This document shows positions 43,772-53,822 of a DNA stretch of 64,000 bases, in pieces. This DNA comes from Intestinirhabdus alba (GTDB taxonomy: Bacteria; Pseudomonadota; Gammaproteobacteria; Enterobacterales; Enterobacteriaceae). Under the pieces are notes generated by a model, which was not told where the DNA came from, ran no database searches, and worked only from the letters and a program-made list of their open reading frames with translations. The position numbers were made by a program, and so were the translations under genes. Each line of letters begins with the position of its first letter. Positions within the stretch are counted from its first letter, which is position 1. The DNA lies in the NCBI RefSeq assembly GCF_009711095.1, contig NZ_WMJZ01000014.1, positions 58,095-122,094 of the forward strand. The letters run 5' to 3'.

Positions 43772-44089
43772 GGGCTAATAATAGGCCGGGGCGTTTTTTA
43801 CGTCGATCGGATTCCTCTCAATAGTTTAAAGAGGATATCATTTCCGTTTGCGAGGGGGCTGATGGTAAAGCGGTGGAATAATATTCAATATATATTTGCT
43901 GGCCTGCGGGGAGGGGCTGCGTATCGGGCTGGTGCGTTCTGCCGCTCGCATTGGCATTCGTCAAATGCTTTCTCTGACCCTCTTAATGCAAAGCAAATTT
44001 ATCAACAGCAAAAATAATGATGCAGGAAAATACGCCGCCCTGTTCCCCGAACGGCTGCGGATACGGGCGGCGGAGCGCCCGTATCCCGG
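43772..44089. other. rprA promoter region and ydiK terminator
   Basis: The first part holds the rprA -10 (TATTAT near 43776-43783) and AT-rich sequence where an RcsB box would be expected. The end holds a perfect 11-bp hairpin, GGATACGGGCG/CGCCCGTATCC (44059-44086), immediately after the ydiK stop, probably its terminator. No gene seen. Confidence 0.55.
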
Positions 44090-45202
44090 TCAGGCCTCTT
44101 CGCCCTTTGTTCTGGCAAGGGCTTCGGGGATTGCCACCGGTTCATTATCCGGGGCCGGAACCTCCTGCACCCATGCGGAGAAGAGACGCCAGGAGACGGC
44201 CAGCAGAACCGGGCCGATAAACAGGCCGATCATCCCAAAGGCGATCAGGCCGCCGATCACGCCGGAGAGAATCAGAATCAGCGGCAGATCGGCACCCATG
44301 CGGATCAGCATCGGGCGAATAACGTTATCCAGCATTCCCACCACGCAGCTCCAGACCAGCAGCACCGTGCCCGGCGTGGTATCACCGCTCCAGTAAAGCC
44401 AGATAATTGCCGGAACCAGCACCAGCAGCGGCCCCAGCTGCGCCAGACAACAGAGCAGCATCACCACCGTCAGCAGGGTGGCGTAGGGAACCCCGGTAAC
44501 CGCCAGACCAATCCCGCCAAGGACCGCCTGAACCAGGGCGGTAACCACCACGCCCAGCGCTACCGCGCGAATTGCCTGCGCCGCCAGCAGCACCGCCGCA
44601 TCGCCGCGCTGAGCGGCCAGTCGGCAGGCGAAGTGACGAATACCCAGCGCGACCTGCTCGCCGCGCCAGTAGAGCAGGGCGCTGAATAACAGCATCAGCG
44701 CACAGTGCATCATAAAACGGCCGATATGCGCCGCCTGGCCGACGAACCAGGTGGTGGTGGTGCCAATATAAGGGCGCAGCTTGGCCATGATCGCCGTGCC
44801 GCCCATGTCCAGCAGGTTATGCCAGCCGGCGTAAATTTTTGCCCCTACCAGCGGCACCCCGTTGAGCCAGTCGAGAGCCGGGAGGGTCATTTCACCGCCG
44901 GTCACGGCGTGGATCAGCGGGCCGCTGCCGTCGACGATGCTGTTGACCAGCAGCGCAATGGGGATCACGAAGAGCAGCACCAGCAGCAGCGTCATCACCA
45001 GTACCGCGAGGGAGCGGCGGCCCCACAGCAGCCTTTGCAAATAGAGGAGCACGGGCCAGGTGGCCACGACTACCGTTCCGGCCCAGGCAAAGCCCAGGAT
45101 AAACGGCCGTACGATCCATAAACACGCCACAATCATGAGAGCTAAAAACAGCACCGATAGCAGAACCTGGGCTATGTCCCTGGGCTGACGAAAATTTTCC
45201 AT
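44090..45202 (-). CDS. ydiK: AI-2E family membrane protein YdiK
   Basis: 370-residue inner-membrane protein of the AI-2E (PerM/TqsA) family. It has an N-terminal pair of spans, a soluble segment and a C-terminal cluster of spans with LILILSGVIGGLIAFGMIGLFIGPVLLA. Some relatives export autoinducer-2 or exchange ions; the role of YdiK is not known. It is divergent from ydiJ. Confidence 0.92.
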   Translation of the reverse strand: MENFRQPRDIAQVLLSVLFLALMIVACLWIVRPFILGFAWAGTVVVATWPVLLYLQRLLWGRRSLAVLVMTLLLVLLFVIPIALLVNSIVDGSGPLIHAVTGGEMTLPALDWLNGVPLVGAKIYAGWHNLLDMGGTAIMAKLRPYIGTTTTWFVGQAAHIGRFMMHCALMLLFSALLYWRGEQVALGIRHFACRLAAQRGDAAVLLAAQAIRAVALGVVVTALVQAVLGGIGLAVTGVPYATLLTVVMLLCCLAQLGPLLVLVPAIIWLYWSGDTTPGTVLLVWSCVVGMLDNVIRPMLIRMGADLPLILILSGVIGGLIAFGMIGLFIGPVLLAVSWRLFSAWVQEVPAPDNEPVAIPEALARTKGEEA

Positions 45203-45361
45203 AAATCATTTTTACCTTTAACTGTGCGTCAGGACGATGACGCGGTCTGAAGTCGCGTTTTACCGCCTGATTCTGCCTGCAAATCTGCCGGGCGCATACG
45301 AAAAAAATGTGATACAACACAAAAGTCCCACAACGCAGATCGCAGGATAAGAGTCATTATA

Positions 45362-48300
45362 ATGATCCCACAAATTTCTCAGGCACCCGGCGTCGTTCAG
45401 CTGGTGCTGAATTTTTTGCAGGCGCTGGAGCAACAGGGTTTTACCGGCGATACGGCAACAAGCTATGCCGATCGTCTGACCATGGCGACGGATAACAGCA
45501 TCTATCAGCTTCTGCCGGACGCCGTCGTCTTTCCACGCTCAACCGCCGACGTGGCGCTGCTCGCCCGGCTGGCGACCGAGCCGCGCTTTACTTCGCTTAT
45601 CTTTACCCCCCGTGGCGGCGGCACCGGCACCAACGGCCAGGCGCTGAATCAGGGCATTATCGTCGATATGTCCCGCTATATGAGCCGCATCATTGAGATC
45701 AATCCGGAAGAGGGGTGGGTGCGGGTCGAGGCCGGGGTTATTAAGGATCAGCTTAACCAGTTCCTGAAGCCGTACGGCTATTTCTTTGCGCCGGAGCTGT
45801 CCACCAGCAACCGCGCCACCCTGGGCGGGATGATCAATACCGACGCCTCCGGCCAGGGATCGCTGGTCTACGGTAAAACCTCCGATCACGTGCTGGGGCT
45901 GCGCGCGGTGCTGCTGGGGGGAGACATTCTTGATACCCAGCCGCTGCCCGTTGCGCTGGCCGAGACGCTGGGGCAGAACGGCACCGCCGCTGGCCGTATC
46001 TATCGCACCGTGTATCAGCGCTGCCGCGAAAACCGCCCGCTGATCCTCGATAAATTTCCCCGGCTGAACCGCTTTCTCACCGGCTACGATCTGCGTCATG
46101 TGTTTAACGATGAGATGACGACCTTTGATTTAACCCGCATCCTGACCGGCTCAGAGGGCACCCTGGCTTTTATTACCGAAGCCCGGCTCAATATTACCCC
46201 GCTGCCGAAGGTGCGCCGGCTGGTGAACGTCAAATATGACTCCTTCGACTCCGCGCTGCGCAATGCGCCCTTTATGGTGGAAGCGCGGGCGCTGTCGGTG
46301 GAGACCGTGGATTCCCGGGTGCTTAACCTGGCGCGGGAGGATATCGTCTGGCATTCGGTCAGCGGCCTGATCGCCGACGTTCCGGGCAAAGAGATGCAGG
46401 GCCTTAACATCGTCGAGTTTGCCGGCGATGACGAAGCGCTAATCGACCAGCAGGTGAACGCGCTGTGTGAGCGTCTCGACGCGCTGATGGCGCGCGCGGA
46501 GGCGGGCGTTATCGGCTGGCAGTTGTGCAACGATCCGGCGGGCGTGGAGCGTATCTACGCCATGCGCAAAAAGGCGGTGGGGCTGCTCGGCAATGCCCCT
46601 GGCGCGGCGAAGCCCATTCCCTTCGCCGAGGACACCTGCGTGCCGCCGGAGCATCTGGCGGACTATATCGCCGAGTTCCGCGCGCTGCTCGACGGCCACG
46701 GTCTGAGCTATGGCATGTTTGGCCACGTTGACGCCGGCGTGCTGCACGTCCGTCCGGCGCTGGATATGTGCGATCCGCAGCAGGAAGTGCTGATGAAGCA
46801 GATCTCTGACGAGGTGGTGGCGCTGACCGCCCGCTACGGCGGGCTGCTGTGGGGAGAGCATGGTAAAGGGTTTCGCGCCGGGTACAGCCCGGCCTTCTTT
46901 GGCGAAGCGCTGTACGGCGAACTGCGCAAGGTGAAGGCCGCCTTCGATCCGCATAACCGCCTGAATCCGGGTAAGATCTGTCCGCCGGAGGGGGTGGATG
47001 CGCCGATGATGTCGGTGGACGCGGCCAAGCGCGGCAGCTGGGATCGGCAGATCCCGCTGGCGGTGCGCCAGCAGTGGCGCGGCGCGATGGAGTGCAACGG
47101 CAACGGGCTGTGCTTCAACTTTGACGCCCGCAGCCCGATGTGCCCGTCGATGAAAATCAGCCTCAACCGCATCCATTCGCCGAAGGGGCGCGCGACGCTG
47201 GTTCGTGAATGGCTGCGCCTGCTGGCCGACCGCGGCGTCGATCCGCTGAGGCTGGAAAAAGAGCTGCCGGAAAAGCGCGCCAGCCTGCGCACCCTGATCG
47301 CCCGCACGCGCAACAGCTGGCACGCAGACAGGGGCGAATATGATTTTTCGCACGAGGTGAAGGAGGCGATGTCCGGCTGTCTGGCGTGCAAGGCCTGCTC
47401 CACCCAGTGCCCGGTCAAGATTGATGTGCCGGAGTTTCGTTCGCGCTTCCTGCAGCTTTACCATACCCGCTACCTGCGGCCGCTGCGCGATCACCTGGTG
47501 GCGACGGTCGAAAGCTATGCTCCACTAATGGCGCGGGCACCGAAGACCTTCAACTTTTTTATTAATCAGCCGCTGGTGCGCCGGTTCGTTGAAAAGCGCA
47601 TCGGGATGGTGGATCTGCCGCTGCTCTCGGTGCCGTCGCTACAGCAGCAGCTGATTGGTCATCGTTCGGCGAATATGACCCTTGAGCAGCTGGAGGCGCT
47701 GGGCGATGAGCAAAAAGCGCGTACGGTGCTGGTGGTGCAGGACCCGTTCACCAGCTACTACGACGCTCAGGTGGTCTCCGATTTCATCAGGCTGGTGGAG
47801 AAGCTGGGCTATCAGCCGGTGCTGCTGCCGTTTTCGCCTAACGGCAAGGCGCAGCATATTAAGGGCTTTCTGACCCGCTTTGCCGCTACGGCGAAGCGAA
47901 CCTCCGAATTTCTTAACCGCGTCGCCCGCCTCGGTATGCCGATGGTAGGCGTCGATCCGGCGCTGGTGCTCTGCTATCGCGACGAGTACCGTCTGGCGCT
48001 GGGGGAGCAGCGCGGCGACTTCCACGTACAGCTGGTCAACGAATGGCTGGCGACGGCGCTGACGCCGCAGGCGACGGACGCGCCCGGCGGGGAGGCGTGG
48101 TACTTCTTCGGCCACTGCACCGAAGTTACCGCCCGGCCAGGCGCGCCCGCCCAGTGGGCGGAGATCTTTGCCCGCTTCGGTGCCCGGCTGGAAAACGTCA
48201 GCGTCGGCTGCTGCGGAATGGCGGGCACCTACGGCCATGAGGTCAGGAACCACGCCGGTTCGCTGGGGATCTACGCGCTCTCTTGGCAGCAGGCGATGCA

Positions 48301-48418
48301 GCGCCTGCCGCGCAACCGCTGCCTGGCGACGGGCTACTCCTGTCGAAGCCAGGTTAAACGCATTGAGGGGGCTGGCGTACGCCATCCGCTACAGGCACTG
48401 CTGGAGATTATCGGATGA
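45362..48418 (+). CDS. ydiJ: FAD/Fe-S D-2-hydroxyglutarate dehydrogenase-like protein YdiJ
   Basis: 1018-residue fused oxidoreductase. Domains in order: FAD-binding PCMH-type (FTPRGGGTGTNGQAL, about 80-94; LSTSNRATLGGMINTDASG); FAD-linked oxidase C-terminal domain with MFGHVDAGVLHVRP; a 4Fe-4S region with CLACKACSTQCPVK; and a C-terminal CCG domain (SVGCCGMAGTYG). E. coli YdiJ is reported to oxidise D-2-hydroxyglutarate. It is coupled to menI by a 4-base overlap. Confidence 0.94.
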   Translation: MIPQISQAPGVVQLVLNFLQALEQQGFTGDTATSYADRLTMATDNSIYQLLPDAVVFPRSTADVALLARLATEPRFTSLIFTPRGGGTGTNGQALNQGIIVDMSRYMSRIIEINPEEGWVRVEAGVIKDQLNQFLKPYGYFFAPELSTSNRATLGGMINTDASGQGSLVYGKTSDHVLGLRAVLLGGDILDTQPLPVALAETLGQNGTAAGRIYRTVYQRCRENRPLILDKFPRLNRFLTGYDLRHVFNDEMTTFDLTRILTGSEGTLAFITEARLNITPLPKVRRLVNVKYDSFDSALRNAPFMVEARALSVETVDSRVLNLAREDIVWHSVSGLIADVPGKEMQGLNIVEFAGDDEALIDQQVNALCERLDALMARAEAGVIGWQLCNDPAGVERIYAMRKKAVGLLGNAPGAAKPIPFAEDTCVPPEHLADYIAEFRALLDGHGLSYGMFGHVDAGVLHVRPALDMCDPQQEVLMKQISDEVVALTARYGGLLWGEHGKGFRAGYSPAFFGEALYGELRKVKAAFDPHNRLNPGKICPPEGVDAPMMSVDAAKRGSWDRQIPLAVRQQWRGAMECNGNGLCFNFDARSPMCPSMKISLNRIHSPKGRATLVREWLRLLADRGVDPLRLEKELPEKRASLRTLIARTRNSWHADRGEYDFSHEVKEAMSGCLACKACSTQCPVKIDVPEFRSRFLQLYHTRYLRPLRDHLVATVESYAPLMARAPKTFNFFINQPLVRRFVEKRIGMVDLPLLSVPSLQQQLIGHRSANMTLEQLEALGDEQKARTVLVVQDPFTSYYDAQVVSDFIRLVEKLGYQPVLLPFSPNGKAQHIKGFLTRFAATAKRTSEFLNRVARLGMPMVGVDPALVLCYRDEYRLALGEQRGDFHVQLVNEWLATALTPQATDAPGGEAWYFFGHCTEVTARPGAPAQWAEIFARFGARLENVSVGCCGMAGTYGHEVRNHAGSLGIYALSWQQAMQRLPRNRCLATGYSCRSQVKRIEGAGVRHPLQALLEIIG

Positions 48419-48825
48419 TCTGGAAACGTGAAGTCACGCTTGAGGCGCTGAACGCCATGGGAGCGGGCAATATGGTGGGGCTGCTTGATATCCGCTTCGA
48501 GCGCATCGGTGAAGATACGCTGGAGGCGTCAATGCCGGTGGACGGACGCACTAAGCAGCCGTTCGGGCTGCTGCACGGCGGCGCGTCCGTGGTGCTGGCC
48601 GAGAGCCTCGGGTCGGTTGCCGGGTATCTCTGCACCCAGGGGGAACAGAGGGTGGTTGGCATTGAGGTCAACGCCAACCACGTGCGATCCGCCAGAGAGG
48701 GGCGGGTGACGGGCGTCTGCAAAGCGCTGCACACCGGCTCCCGCCATCAGGTGTGGCAAATCGATATTTATGATCAACAGCGGCGGCTGTGCTGCTCATC
48801 GCGGCTGACCACCGCGGTTCTGTGA
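48415..48825 (+). CDS. menI: 1,4-dihydroxy-2-naphthoyl-CoA thioesterase MenI
   Basis: 136-residue hotdog-fold thioesterase (YdiI) releasing dihydroxynaphthoate in menaquinone synthesis. The family motif PFGLLHGGASVVLAESLGS carries the catalytic glutamate. Its ATG overlaps the ydiJ stop (ATGA). Confidence 0.94.
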   Translation: MIWKREVTLEALNAMGAGNMVGLLDIRFERIGEDTLEASMPVDGRTKQPFGLLHGGASVVLAESLGSVAGYLCTQGEQRVVGIEVNANHVRSAREGRVTGVCKALHTGSRHQVWQIDIYDQQRRLCCSSRLTTAVL

Positions 48826-48891
48826 CCCTGTCACCTGAATAAATGCGATCTCTATTGCTACTGGACAAAATCTGCGCGGAAAAAAGGCGTA

Positions 48892-49165
48892 TATACCCTA
48901 AATAATTCGAGTTGCATGAAGGCGGCAAGCGAGCAACAAATTCGTCAGGAACGAATTTGCCCGACCGCAGGTCGCCTTCGGTGAGGGACAGGGATGTCCC
49001 TCATTCATCCCCGGGAGCATAGCGAACTATGTGACCGGGGTGAGTGACAAATCTGCCTGGAGCAGATTTGAACGCCGTGCAGCGGCGGCCCGTCAGGGCG
49101 AGTCTCATGGATGAGACGAGTAACCAGAAGCCAACGCATATGCAACCTGAAGTATGACGGGTATA
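48892..49165. repeat. Mosaic intergenic repeat, copy E
   Basis: 274-bp element with canonical ends tataccctaaataattcgag and cctgaagtatgacgggtata. It contains gagggacagggatgtccctc and an ERIC-like gtgaccggggtgagtga. It ends 32 bases before ydiH and is inverted relative to copy F on the other side of ydiH. Confidence 0.9.
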
Positions 49166-49197
49166 CTGGGCAGGTTTTGTACATAAGCGAGGACACC

Positions 49198-49386
49198 ATG
49201 TCTACCCAACTCGATCCCACCCGGCTGGCCATTGAATTTCTGCGTCGTGATACGACCACACTCTCTCCCGCTCAGTATCTGAAGCGCCTTAAGCAATTAG
49301 AGCTGGAGTTTGCCGATCTGCTTACGCTCTCAGCCAGCGAACTGAAAGAAGAGATCTACTTTGCCTGGCGGCTGGGCGTGCATTGA
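49198..49386 (+). CDS. ydiH: Small conserved protein YdiH
   Basis: 62-residue protein, orthologous to E. coli YdiH, function unknown. The sequence is mostly helical and charged (SPAQYLKRLKQLELEFADLL) and ends EEIYFAWRLGVH. I start it at MSTQLDPT after a GCGAGGA site; the longer open frame would run back into the repeat. It is flanked closely by two inverted mosaic repeats. Confidence 0.88.
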   Translation: MSTQLDPTRLAIEFLRRDTTTLSPAQYLKRLKQLELEFADLLTLSASELKEEIYFAWRLGVH

Positions 49387-49390
49387 TAAC

Positions 49391-49523
49391 TATACCCGTC
49401 ATACTTCAGGTTGCATGTACGTTGGCTTTATTCGGCCCTGGGGCCTCACCCCTTCGGGGCCAGCCCGGGGGCTGTTCAAAACGCGCTGCGTTTTGTCCTG
49501 CAACTCGAATTATTTAGGGTATA
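49391..49523. repeat. Mosaic intergenic repeat, copy F (short form)
   Basis: 133-bp short element with ends tatacccgtcatacttcagg and cgaattatttagggtata, opposite in direction to copy E. It contains one internal hairpin (ccccttcgggg) and the caaaacgcgctgcgttttg module. It starts five bases after the ydiH stop. Confidence 0.9.
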
Positions 49524-49538
49524 AACGCTGACCGCCAT

Positions 49539-49571
49539 AACCCCGACGCGAACGCCCTGCCGGGGTTTTTT
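49539..49571 (+). terminator. Terminator downstream of ydiH
   Basis: AACCCCG (49539-49545) and CGGGGTT (49561-49567) form a stem followed by a T run, just past repeat F. Confidence 0.75.
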
Positions 49572-49678
49572 AGTGTCCTTTGCGCCCTTGGTGCTCTCCT
49601 TTTGCTGAAATAGGCATTTTCTATGCTTATTTACCTCTCCGACCCTTTGCGGCGACAGTCGTCAGATAATCTTTTAAT

Positions 49679-49691
49679 AATCAATTGATTA
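49679..49691 (+). promoter_or_regulatory. IHF site in the suf promoter region
   Basis: AATCAATTGATTA matches the IHF consensus WATCAANNNNTTR at every position. In E. coli IHF bends suf promoter DNA to bring upstream-bound OxyR to RNA polymerase; the position here fits. Confidence 0.7.
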
Positions 49692-49798
49692 CCAGATTTT
49701 CATCGCCGCTGTTAACCCTGTAGTAAGCGTCTATGCTTAGTAAACGCGGGCCAAAATGGCTGGCGGACTCAATGACCCTGCGCTTCCAGGGTTGAAGT

Positions 49799-49817
49799 GA
49801 TAATAATTATCATTAGG
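49799..49817 (+). promoter_or_regulatory. Fur box of the suf operon
   Basis: gataataattatcattagg closely matches the Fur consensus GATAATGATAATCATTATC over its first 17 bases. It implies iron repression of sufABCDSE as in E. coli. Its right edge abuts the 96-bp inverted-repeat element. Confidence 0.75.
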
Positions 49818-49910
49818 CTGTGTCCCTTAACCGTTCGCGAATGGCCCCAGCCCTGTGGGACGCGCTTCTGGCCCGGCGTCGACGCCGCGCCCGGTTAGGG
49901 AACACAGCCT
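49815..49910. mobile_element. 96-bp MITE-like element in the suf leader
   Basis: Bounded by aggctgtgtcccttaacc and its near-perfect inverted copy ggttagggaacacagcct (16 of 18 positions pair). The interior is GC-rich and itself partly palindromic, with no ORF. The same end sequence is found inside the broken kduD at 2685. It lies between the Fur box and the sufA start, probably within the transcribed leader. No clear target duplication is seen. Confidence 0.65.
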
Positions 49911-49955
49911 GGCATAATGCCATCCCTACGGTGGCCCGACAGAGAAGGTGAATCT

Positions 49956-50324
49956 ATGGAATCACAGTCAGAAACGTTCAATCCGCAAGATTTCGCCTGG
50001 CGCGGCTTAACGCTGACCCCGGCGGCGGCGGCCCATATCCGTGAGCTGATGGCAAGACAGCCTGACATGGTGGGCGTGCGTCTTGGCGTGAAGCAGACCG
50101 GATGCGCCGGATTCGGCTACGTGCTCGATACCGTACGCCAGCCGCAGCCGGACGACCTGCTGTATGAAGCCGACGGCGCAAGGCTCTACGTGCCGCTGCA
50201 GGCGATGCCGTTTATCGACGGGACGGAGGTGGACTATGTGCGTGAAGGATTAAATCAGCTGTTTAAATTTAACAACCCGAAAGCGCGCAACGCATGCGGC
50301 TGCGGCGAAAGCTTTGGGGTATAG
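49956..50324 (+). CDS. sufA: Fe-S cluster carrier SufA
   Basis: 122-residue A-type Fe-S carrier that accepts clusters from SufBC2D and passes them to targets. The three conserved cysteines are in KQTGCAGFG and the C-terminal CGCGESFGV. The start [15 protein letters not shown] has an AGAAGG site. It begins the suf operon. Confidence 0.96.
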   Translation: MESQSETFNPQDFAWRGLTLTPAAAAHIRELMARQPDMVGVRLGVKQTGCAGFGYVLDTVRQPQPDDLLYEADGARLYVPLQAMPFIDGTEVDYVREGLNQLFKFNNPKARNACGCGESFGV

Positions 50325-50332
50325 GCGGTACT

Positions 50333-51820
50333 ATGTCTCGTAATACTGAAGCAACTGACGATGTCAACCGCTGGACCGGCGGCCCGCTGAACTATAAAGA
50401 GGGGTTCTTTACCCGGCTGCAAACCGACGAGCTGGCGAAAGGCATCAGCGAGGAGGTGGTGCGCGCCATCTCCGCGAAGCGCAACGAGCCGGAGTGGATG
50501 CTCGAGTTTCGCCTCAACGCCTGGCGCGCCTGGACGGAGATGGAGGAGCCCCACTGGCTGAAGGCCCATTACGATAAGCTGAACTATCAGGACTACAGCT
50601 ATTACTCCGCGCCATCGTGTGGCCATTGCGACGATACCTGCGCCTCAGCCCCCGGCGCGGTGCAGCAGACCGGAGAAAGCGCTTTCCTGAGTCGGGAGGT
50701 CGAGGCGGCTTTCGACCAGCTCGGCGTGCCGGTGCACGAAGGTAAAGCGGTGGCGGTGGACGCCATCTTTGACTCCGTATCGGTCGCCACCACCTATCGC
50801 GCAAAACTGGCGGAGCAGGGCATTATCTTCTGCTCTTTCGGCGAGGCGATCCATAATCATCCTGAGCTGGTGAAAAGGTATCTCGGCAGCGTAGTGCCGG
50901 GCAACGACAACTTCTTCGCCGCCCTGAACGCCGCGGTGGCCTCCGACGGCACCTTTATCTACGTGCCGAAAGGGGTGCGCTGCCCGATGGAGCTTTCCAC
51001 CTATTTTCGCATTAACGCGGAAAAAACCGGGCAGTTTGAGCGCACCATTCTGGTGGCCGACGAGGGCAGCTATGTCAGTTATATTGAGGGCTGTTCGGCA
51101 CCGGTGCGCGACAGCTACCAGCTGCACGCGGCGGTGGTGGAGGTGATTATCCATAAGGATGCGGAGGTGAAATACTCCACCGTGCAGAACTGGTTTCCCG
51201 GCGACGACAACACCGGCGGGATCCTGAACTTTGTCACCAAGCGCGCCCTCTGTGAAGGCGAAAACAGCAAAATGTCCTGGACCCAGTCGGAGACCGGCTC
51301 GGCCATCACCTGGAAATACCCGAGCTGCATTCTGCGCGGCGATAACTCCATTGGTGAGTTCTATTCGGTGGCGTTAACCAGCGGGCATCAGCAGGCGGAC
51401 ACCGGCACCAGGATGATCCACATTGGCAAGAACACCCGCTCAACGATTATCTCGAAGGGGATCTCTGCCGGGCGCAGCCAGAACAGCTACCGCGGGCTGG
51501 TAAAGATCATGCCGACGGCGACCAACGCGCGCAACTTTACCCAGTGCGACTCGATGCTGATCGGCAGCGAGTGCGGGGCGCACACCTTCCCCTACGTGGA
51601 GTGCCGCAACAACAGCGCCCAGTTGGAGCACGAGGCCACCACCTCGCGCATCGGGGAAGATCAGCTGTTCTACTGCCTGCAGCGCGGCATCAGCGAAGAG
51701 GACGCTATCTCGATGATCGTCAACGGCTTCTGCAAAGACGTTTTCTCTGAGCTGCCGCTGGAGTTTGCCGTCGAGGCGCAAAAGCTGCTGGCGATTAGCC
51801 TTGAACACAGCGTCGGATAA
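50333..51820 (+). CDS. sufB: Fe-S scaffold subunit SufB
   Basis: 495-residue scaffold protein of the SufBC2D complex on which clusters are assembled. The start [11 protein letters not shown] matches E. coli. Conserved features include the [15 protein letters not shown] segment and the late [25 protein letters not shown] stretch with the cluster-site cysteine, followed by [12 protein letters not shown]. It follows sufA after eight bases. Confidence 0.97.
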   Translation: MSRNTEATDDVNRWTGGPLNYKEGFFTRLQTDELAKGISEEVVRAISAKRNEPEWMLEFRLNAWRAWTEMEEPHWLKAHYDKLNYQDYSYYSAPSCGHCDDTCASAPGAVQQTGESAFLSREVEAAFDQLGVPVHEGKAVAVDAIFDSVSVATTYRAKLAEQGIIFCSFGEAIHNHPELVKRYLGSVVPGNDNFFAALNAAVASDGTFIYVPKGVRCPMELSTYFRINAEKTGQFERTILVADEGSYVSYIEGCSAPVRDSYQLHAAVVEVIIHKDAEVKYSTVQNWFPGDDNTGGILNFVTKRALCEGENSKMSWTQSETGSAITWKYPSCILRGDNSIGEFYSVALTSGHQQADTGTRMIHIGKNTRSTIISKGISAGRSQNSYRGLVKIMPTATNARNFTQCDSMLIGSECGAHTFPYVECRNNSAQLEHEATTSRIGEDQLFYCLQRGISEEDAISMIVNGFCKDVFSELPLEFAVEAQKLLAISLEHSVG

Positions 51821-51829
51821 GGAAACACC

Positions 51830-52576
51830 ATGTTAAGTATTCACGATTTACAGGTCAGCGTGGAAGATAAAACAATTCTGCGCGGGCTGAACCTGACGGT
51901 GCGCCCCGGCGAGGTGCACGCCATTATGGGGCCGAACGGCTCCGGGAAAAGCACCCTTTCCGCCACCCTCGCGGGCCGCGAAGCGTATGCGGTCACCGGC
52001 GGTTCAGTCACCTTTAAGGGGAAGGATCTGCTGGCGCTGTCGCCGGAGGAGCGGGCGGGCGAAGGGATCTTTATGGCGTTTCAGTACCCGGTGGAGATCC
52101 CGGGCGTCAGCAATCAGTTTTTCCTGCAGACGGCGCTCAACGCCGTGCGCGCCTCGCGCGGCCTGCCGGCGCTGGATCGCTTCGACTTCCAGGACCTGAT
52201 GGAAGAGAAGATCCGGCTGCTGAAGATGCCGGAAGACTTACTGACCCGTTCGGTCAACGTCGGCTTCTCCGGCGGCGAGAAAAAGCGCAACGACATCCTG
52301 CAAATGGCGGTGCTGGAGCCGGCGCTGTGCATCCTCGATGAGAGCGACTCCGGGCTGGATATCGACGCGCTGAAAATTGTCGCTGAAGGAGTTAATACCC
52401 TGCGCGACGGCAGCCGCTCGTTCATTATCGTTACCCACTATCAGCGCATCCTGGACTACATCAAACCCGACTACGTTCACGTTCTGTACCAGGGGCAAAT
52501 CGTGAAGTCCGGCGATTTCACGCTGGTTAAACAGCTGGAGGAGCAGGGGTATGGCTGGCTTACCGAACGACAATAG
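51830..52576 (+). CDS. sufC: Suf complex ATPase SufC
   Basis: 248-residue ABC-type ATPase that drives conformational change of SufB and SufD. Walker A GPNGSGKST, signature GFSGGEKKRND, Walker B LCILDESDSGLD and the histidine in IVTHYQR are present. It overlaps sufD by 26 bases. Confidence 0.97.
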   Translation: MLSIHDLQVSVEDKTILRGLNLTVRPGEVHAIMGPNGSGKSTLSATLAGREAYAVTGGSVTFKGKDLLALSPEERAGEGIFMAFQYPVEIPGVSNQFFLQTALNAVRASRGLPALDRFDFQDLMEEKIRLLKMPEDLLTRSVNVGFSGGEKKRNDILQMAVLEPALCILDESDSGLDIDALKIVAEGVNTLRDGSRSFIIVTHYQRILDYIKPDYVHVLYQGQIVKSGDFTLVKQLEEQGYGWLTERQ

Positions 52577-53822
52577 CGCGCTGGAGCAATGGCATCGCCT
52601 GTTCGACGCCCAGGGCGGCGGGCGCTCGCCGCAGGCCCGGCAACACCTGCAGCAGGCGCTGCGCCTGGGGCTGCCGACGCGCAGGCATGAAAACTGGAAG
52701 TATACGCCGCTGGAAGGCTTAACCCGCAGCCGCTTCATCAGCCGCCGCGCCGGGATCGACGCCGCCCGGCGCGACGCCCTGGCCCTGACGCTCGACGCCG
52801 TGCGGCTGGTGTTTGTCGACGGGCAGTTTAGCCCGACGCTAAGCGACGACCCTGACGGCAGCGGTTTTACGGTGTCGTTCGCGGAGGAGCAGCCGCTGCC
52901 GGAAGCGCTGCAGCCGGAGGTGTTTTTGCACCTGACGGAAAGCCTGGCACCGGCCGCCACGCGCATTGCCGTAGGGCGTAACCAGCGTCCCGCCCGGCCG
53001 CTGCTGCTGCTGCACATTACCCAGGGAGGCGGGGCGGAGGATGAGCTGAACACCGCCCACTATCGCCACCACCTGACGCTGGCGGAGGGGGCGGAGGCGA
53101 CGGTGATTGAGCATTTCGTCAGCCTCAGCGAAGCGCCGCACTTTACCGGCGCGCGGCTGACCGCCGACGTGGCGGCGAACGCCCATCTGCGCCATATCAA
53201 GCTGGCGTTTGAAAATGCGTTCAGCCACCACTTCGCCCATAACGATATCGTGCTGGCGGAGGACGCCAGCGCGCAAAGCCACAGCTTTTTGCTGGGCGCT
53301 GCGGTGCTGCGCCACAACACCAGCGCCCGGCTGAACGGGGAGAACGGCACCCTGCGTCTCAACAGCCTGGCGATGCCGGTGAAAAAAGAGGTGTGCGACA
53401 GCCGTACCTGGCTGGAGCACGCCAAAGGCTACTGCAACAGCCGACAGCTGCATAAAACCATCGTCAGCGACAGGGGGCGGGCGGTGTTTAACGGGCTGAT
53501 CGGCGTCGCCCCTCACGCCGTGAAAACCGATGGACAGATGACCAATAACAACCTGCTGCTGGGCAGACTGGCGGAAGTGGACACCAAACCGCAGCTGGAG
53601 ATCTATGCCGACGATGTGAAGTGCAGCCACGGGGCGACCACCGGGCGCATCGACGAGGAGCAGATGTTCTATCTGCGCTCGCGCGGTATCGGTGAGCGGG
53701 CGGCGCAGCAGATGATCCTCTACGCCTTCGCCGCCGGGCTGACGGAGGCGCTCGACGATGACCTTCTTAAACAGCAGGTGCTGGCGCGGATCGGTCAGCG
53801 TCTGCCGGGAGGTGCAGCATGA
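52551..53822 (+). CDS. sufD: Fe-S assembly protein SufD
   Basis: 423-residue paralogue of SufB within SufBC2D, needed for iron entry. The start [19 protein letters not shown] lies inside sufC, an overlap conserved in E. coli. The C-terminal beta-helix region carries [18 protein letters not shown], typical of SufD. It overlaps sufS by four bases (ATGA). Confidence 0.96.
   Translation: MAGLPNDNSALEQWHRLFDAQGGGRSPQARQHLQQALRLGLPTRRHENWKYTPLEGLTRSRFISRRAGIDAARRDALALTLDAVRLVFVDGQFSPTLSDDPDGSGFTVSFAEEQPLPEALQPEVFLHLTESLAPAATRIAVGRNQRPARPLLLLHITQGGGAEDELNTAHYRHHLTLAEGAEATVIEHFVSLSEAPHFTGARLTADVAANAHLRHIKLAFENAFSHHFAHNDIVLAEDASAQSHSFLLGAAVLRHNTSARLNGENGTLRLNSLAMPVKKEVCDSRTWLEHAKGYCNSRQLHKTIVSDRGRAVFNGLIGVAPHAVKTDGQMTNNNLLLGRLAEVDTKPQLEIYADDVKCSHGATTGRIDEEQMFYLRSRGIGERAAQQMILYAFAAGLTEALDDDLLKQQVLARIGQRLPGGAA

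Noticed and set aside
49524..49700. Possible RydB sRNA between ydiH and sufA
   Set aside because: E. coli has RydB in this gap, but I could not match its sequence from memory, and only a terminator is visible.
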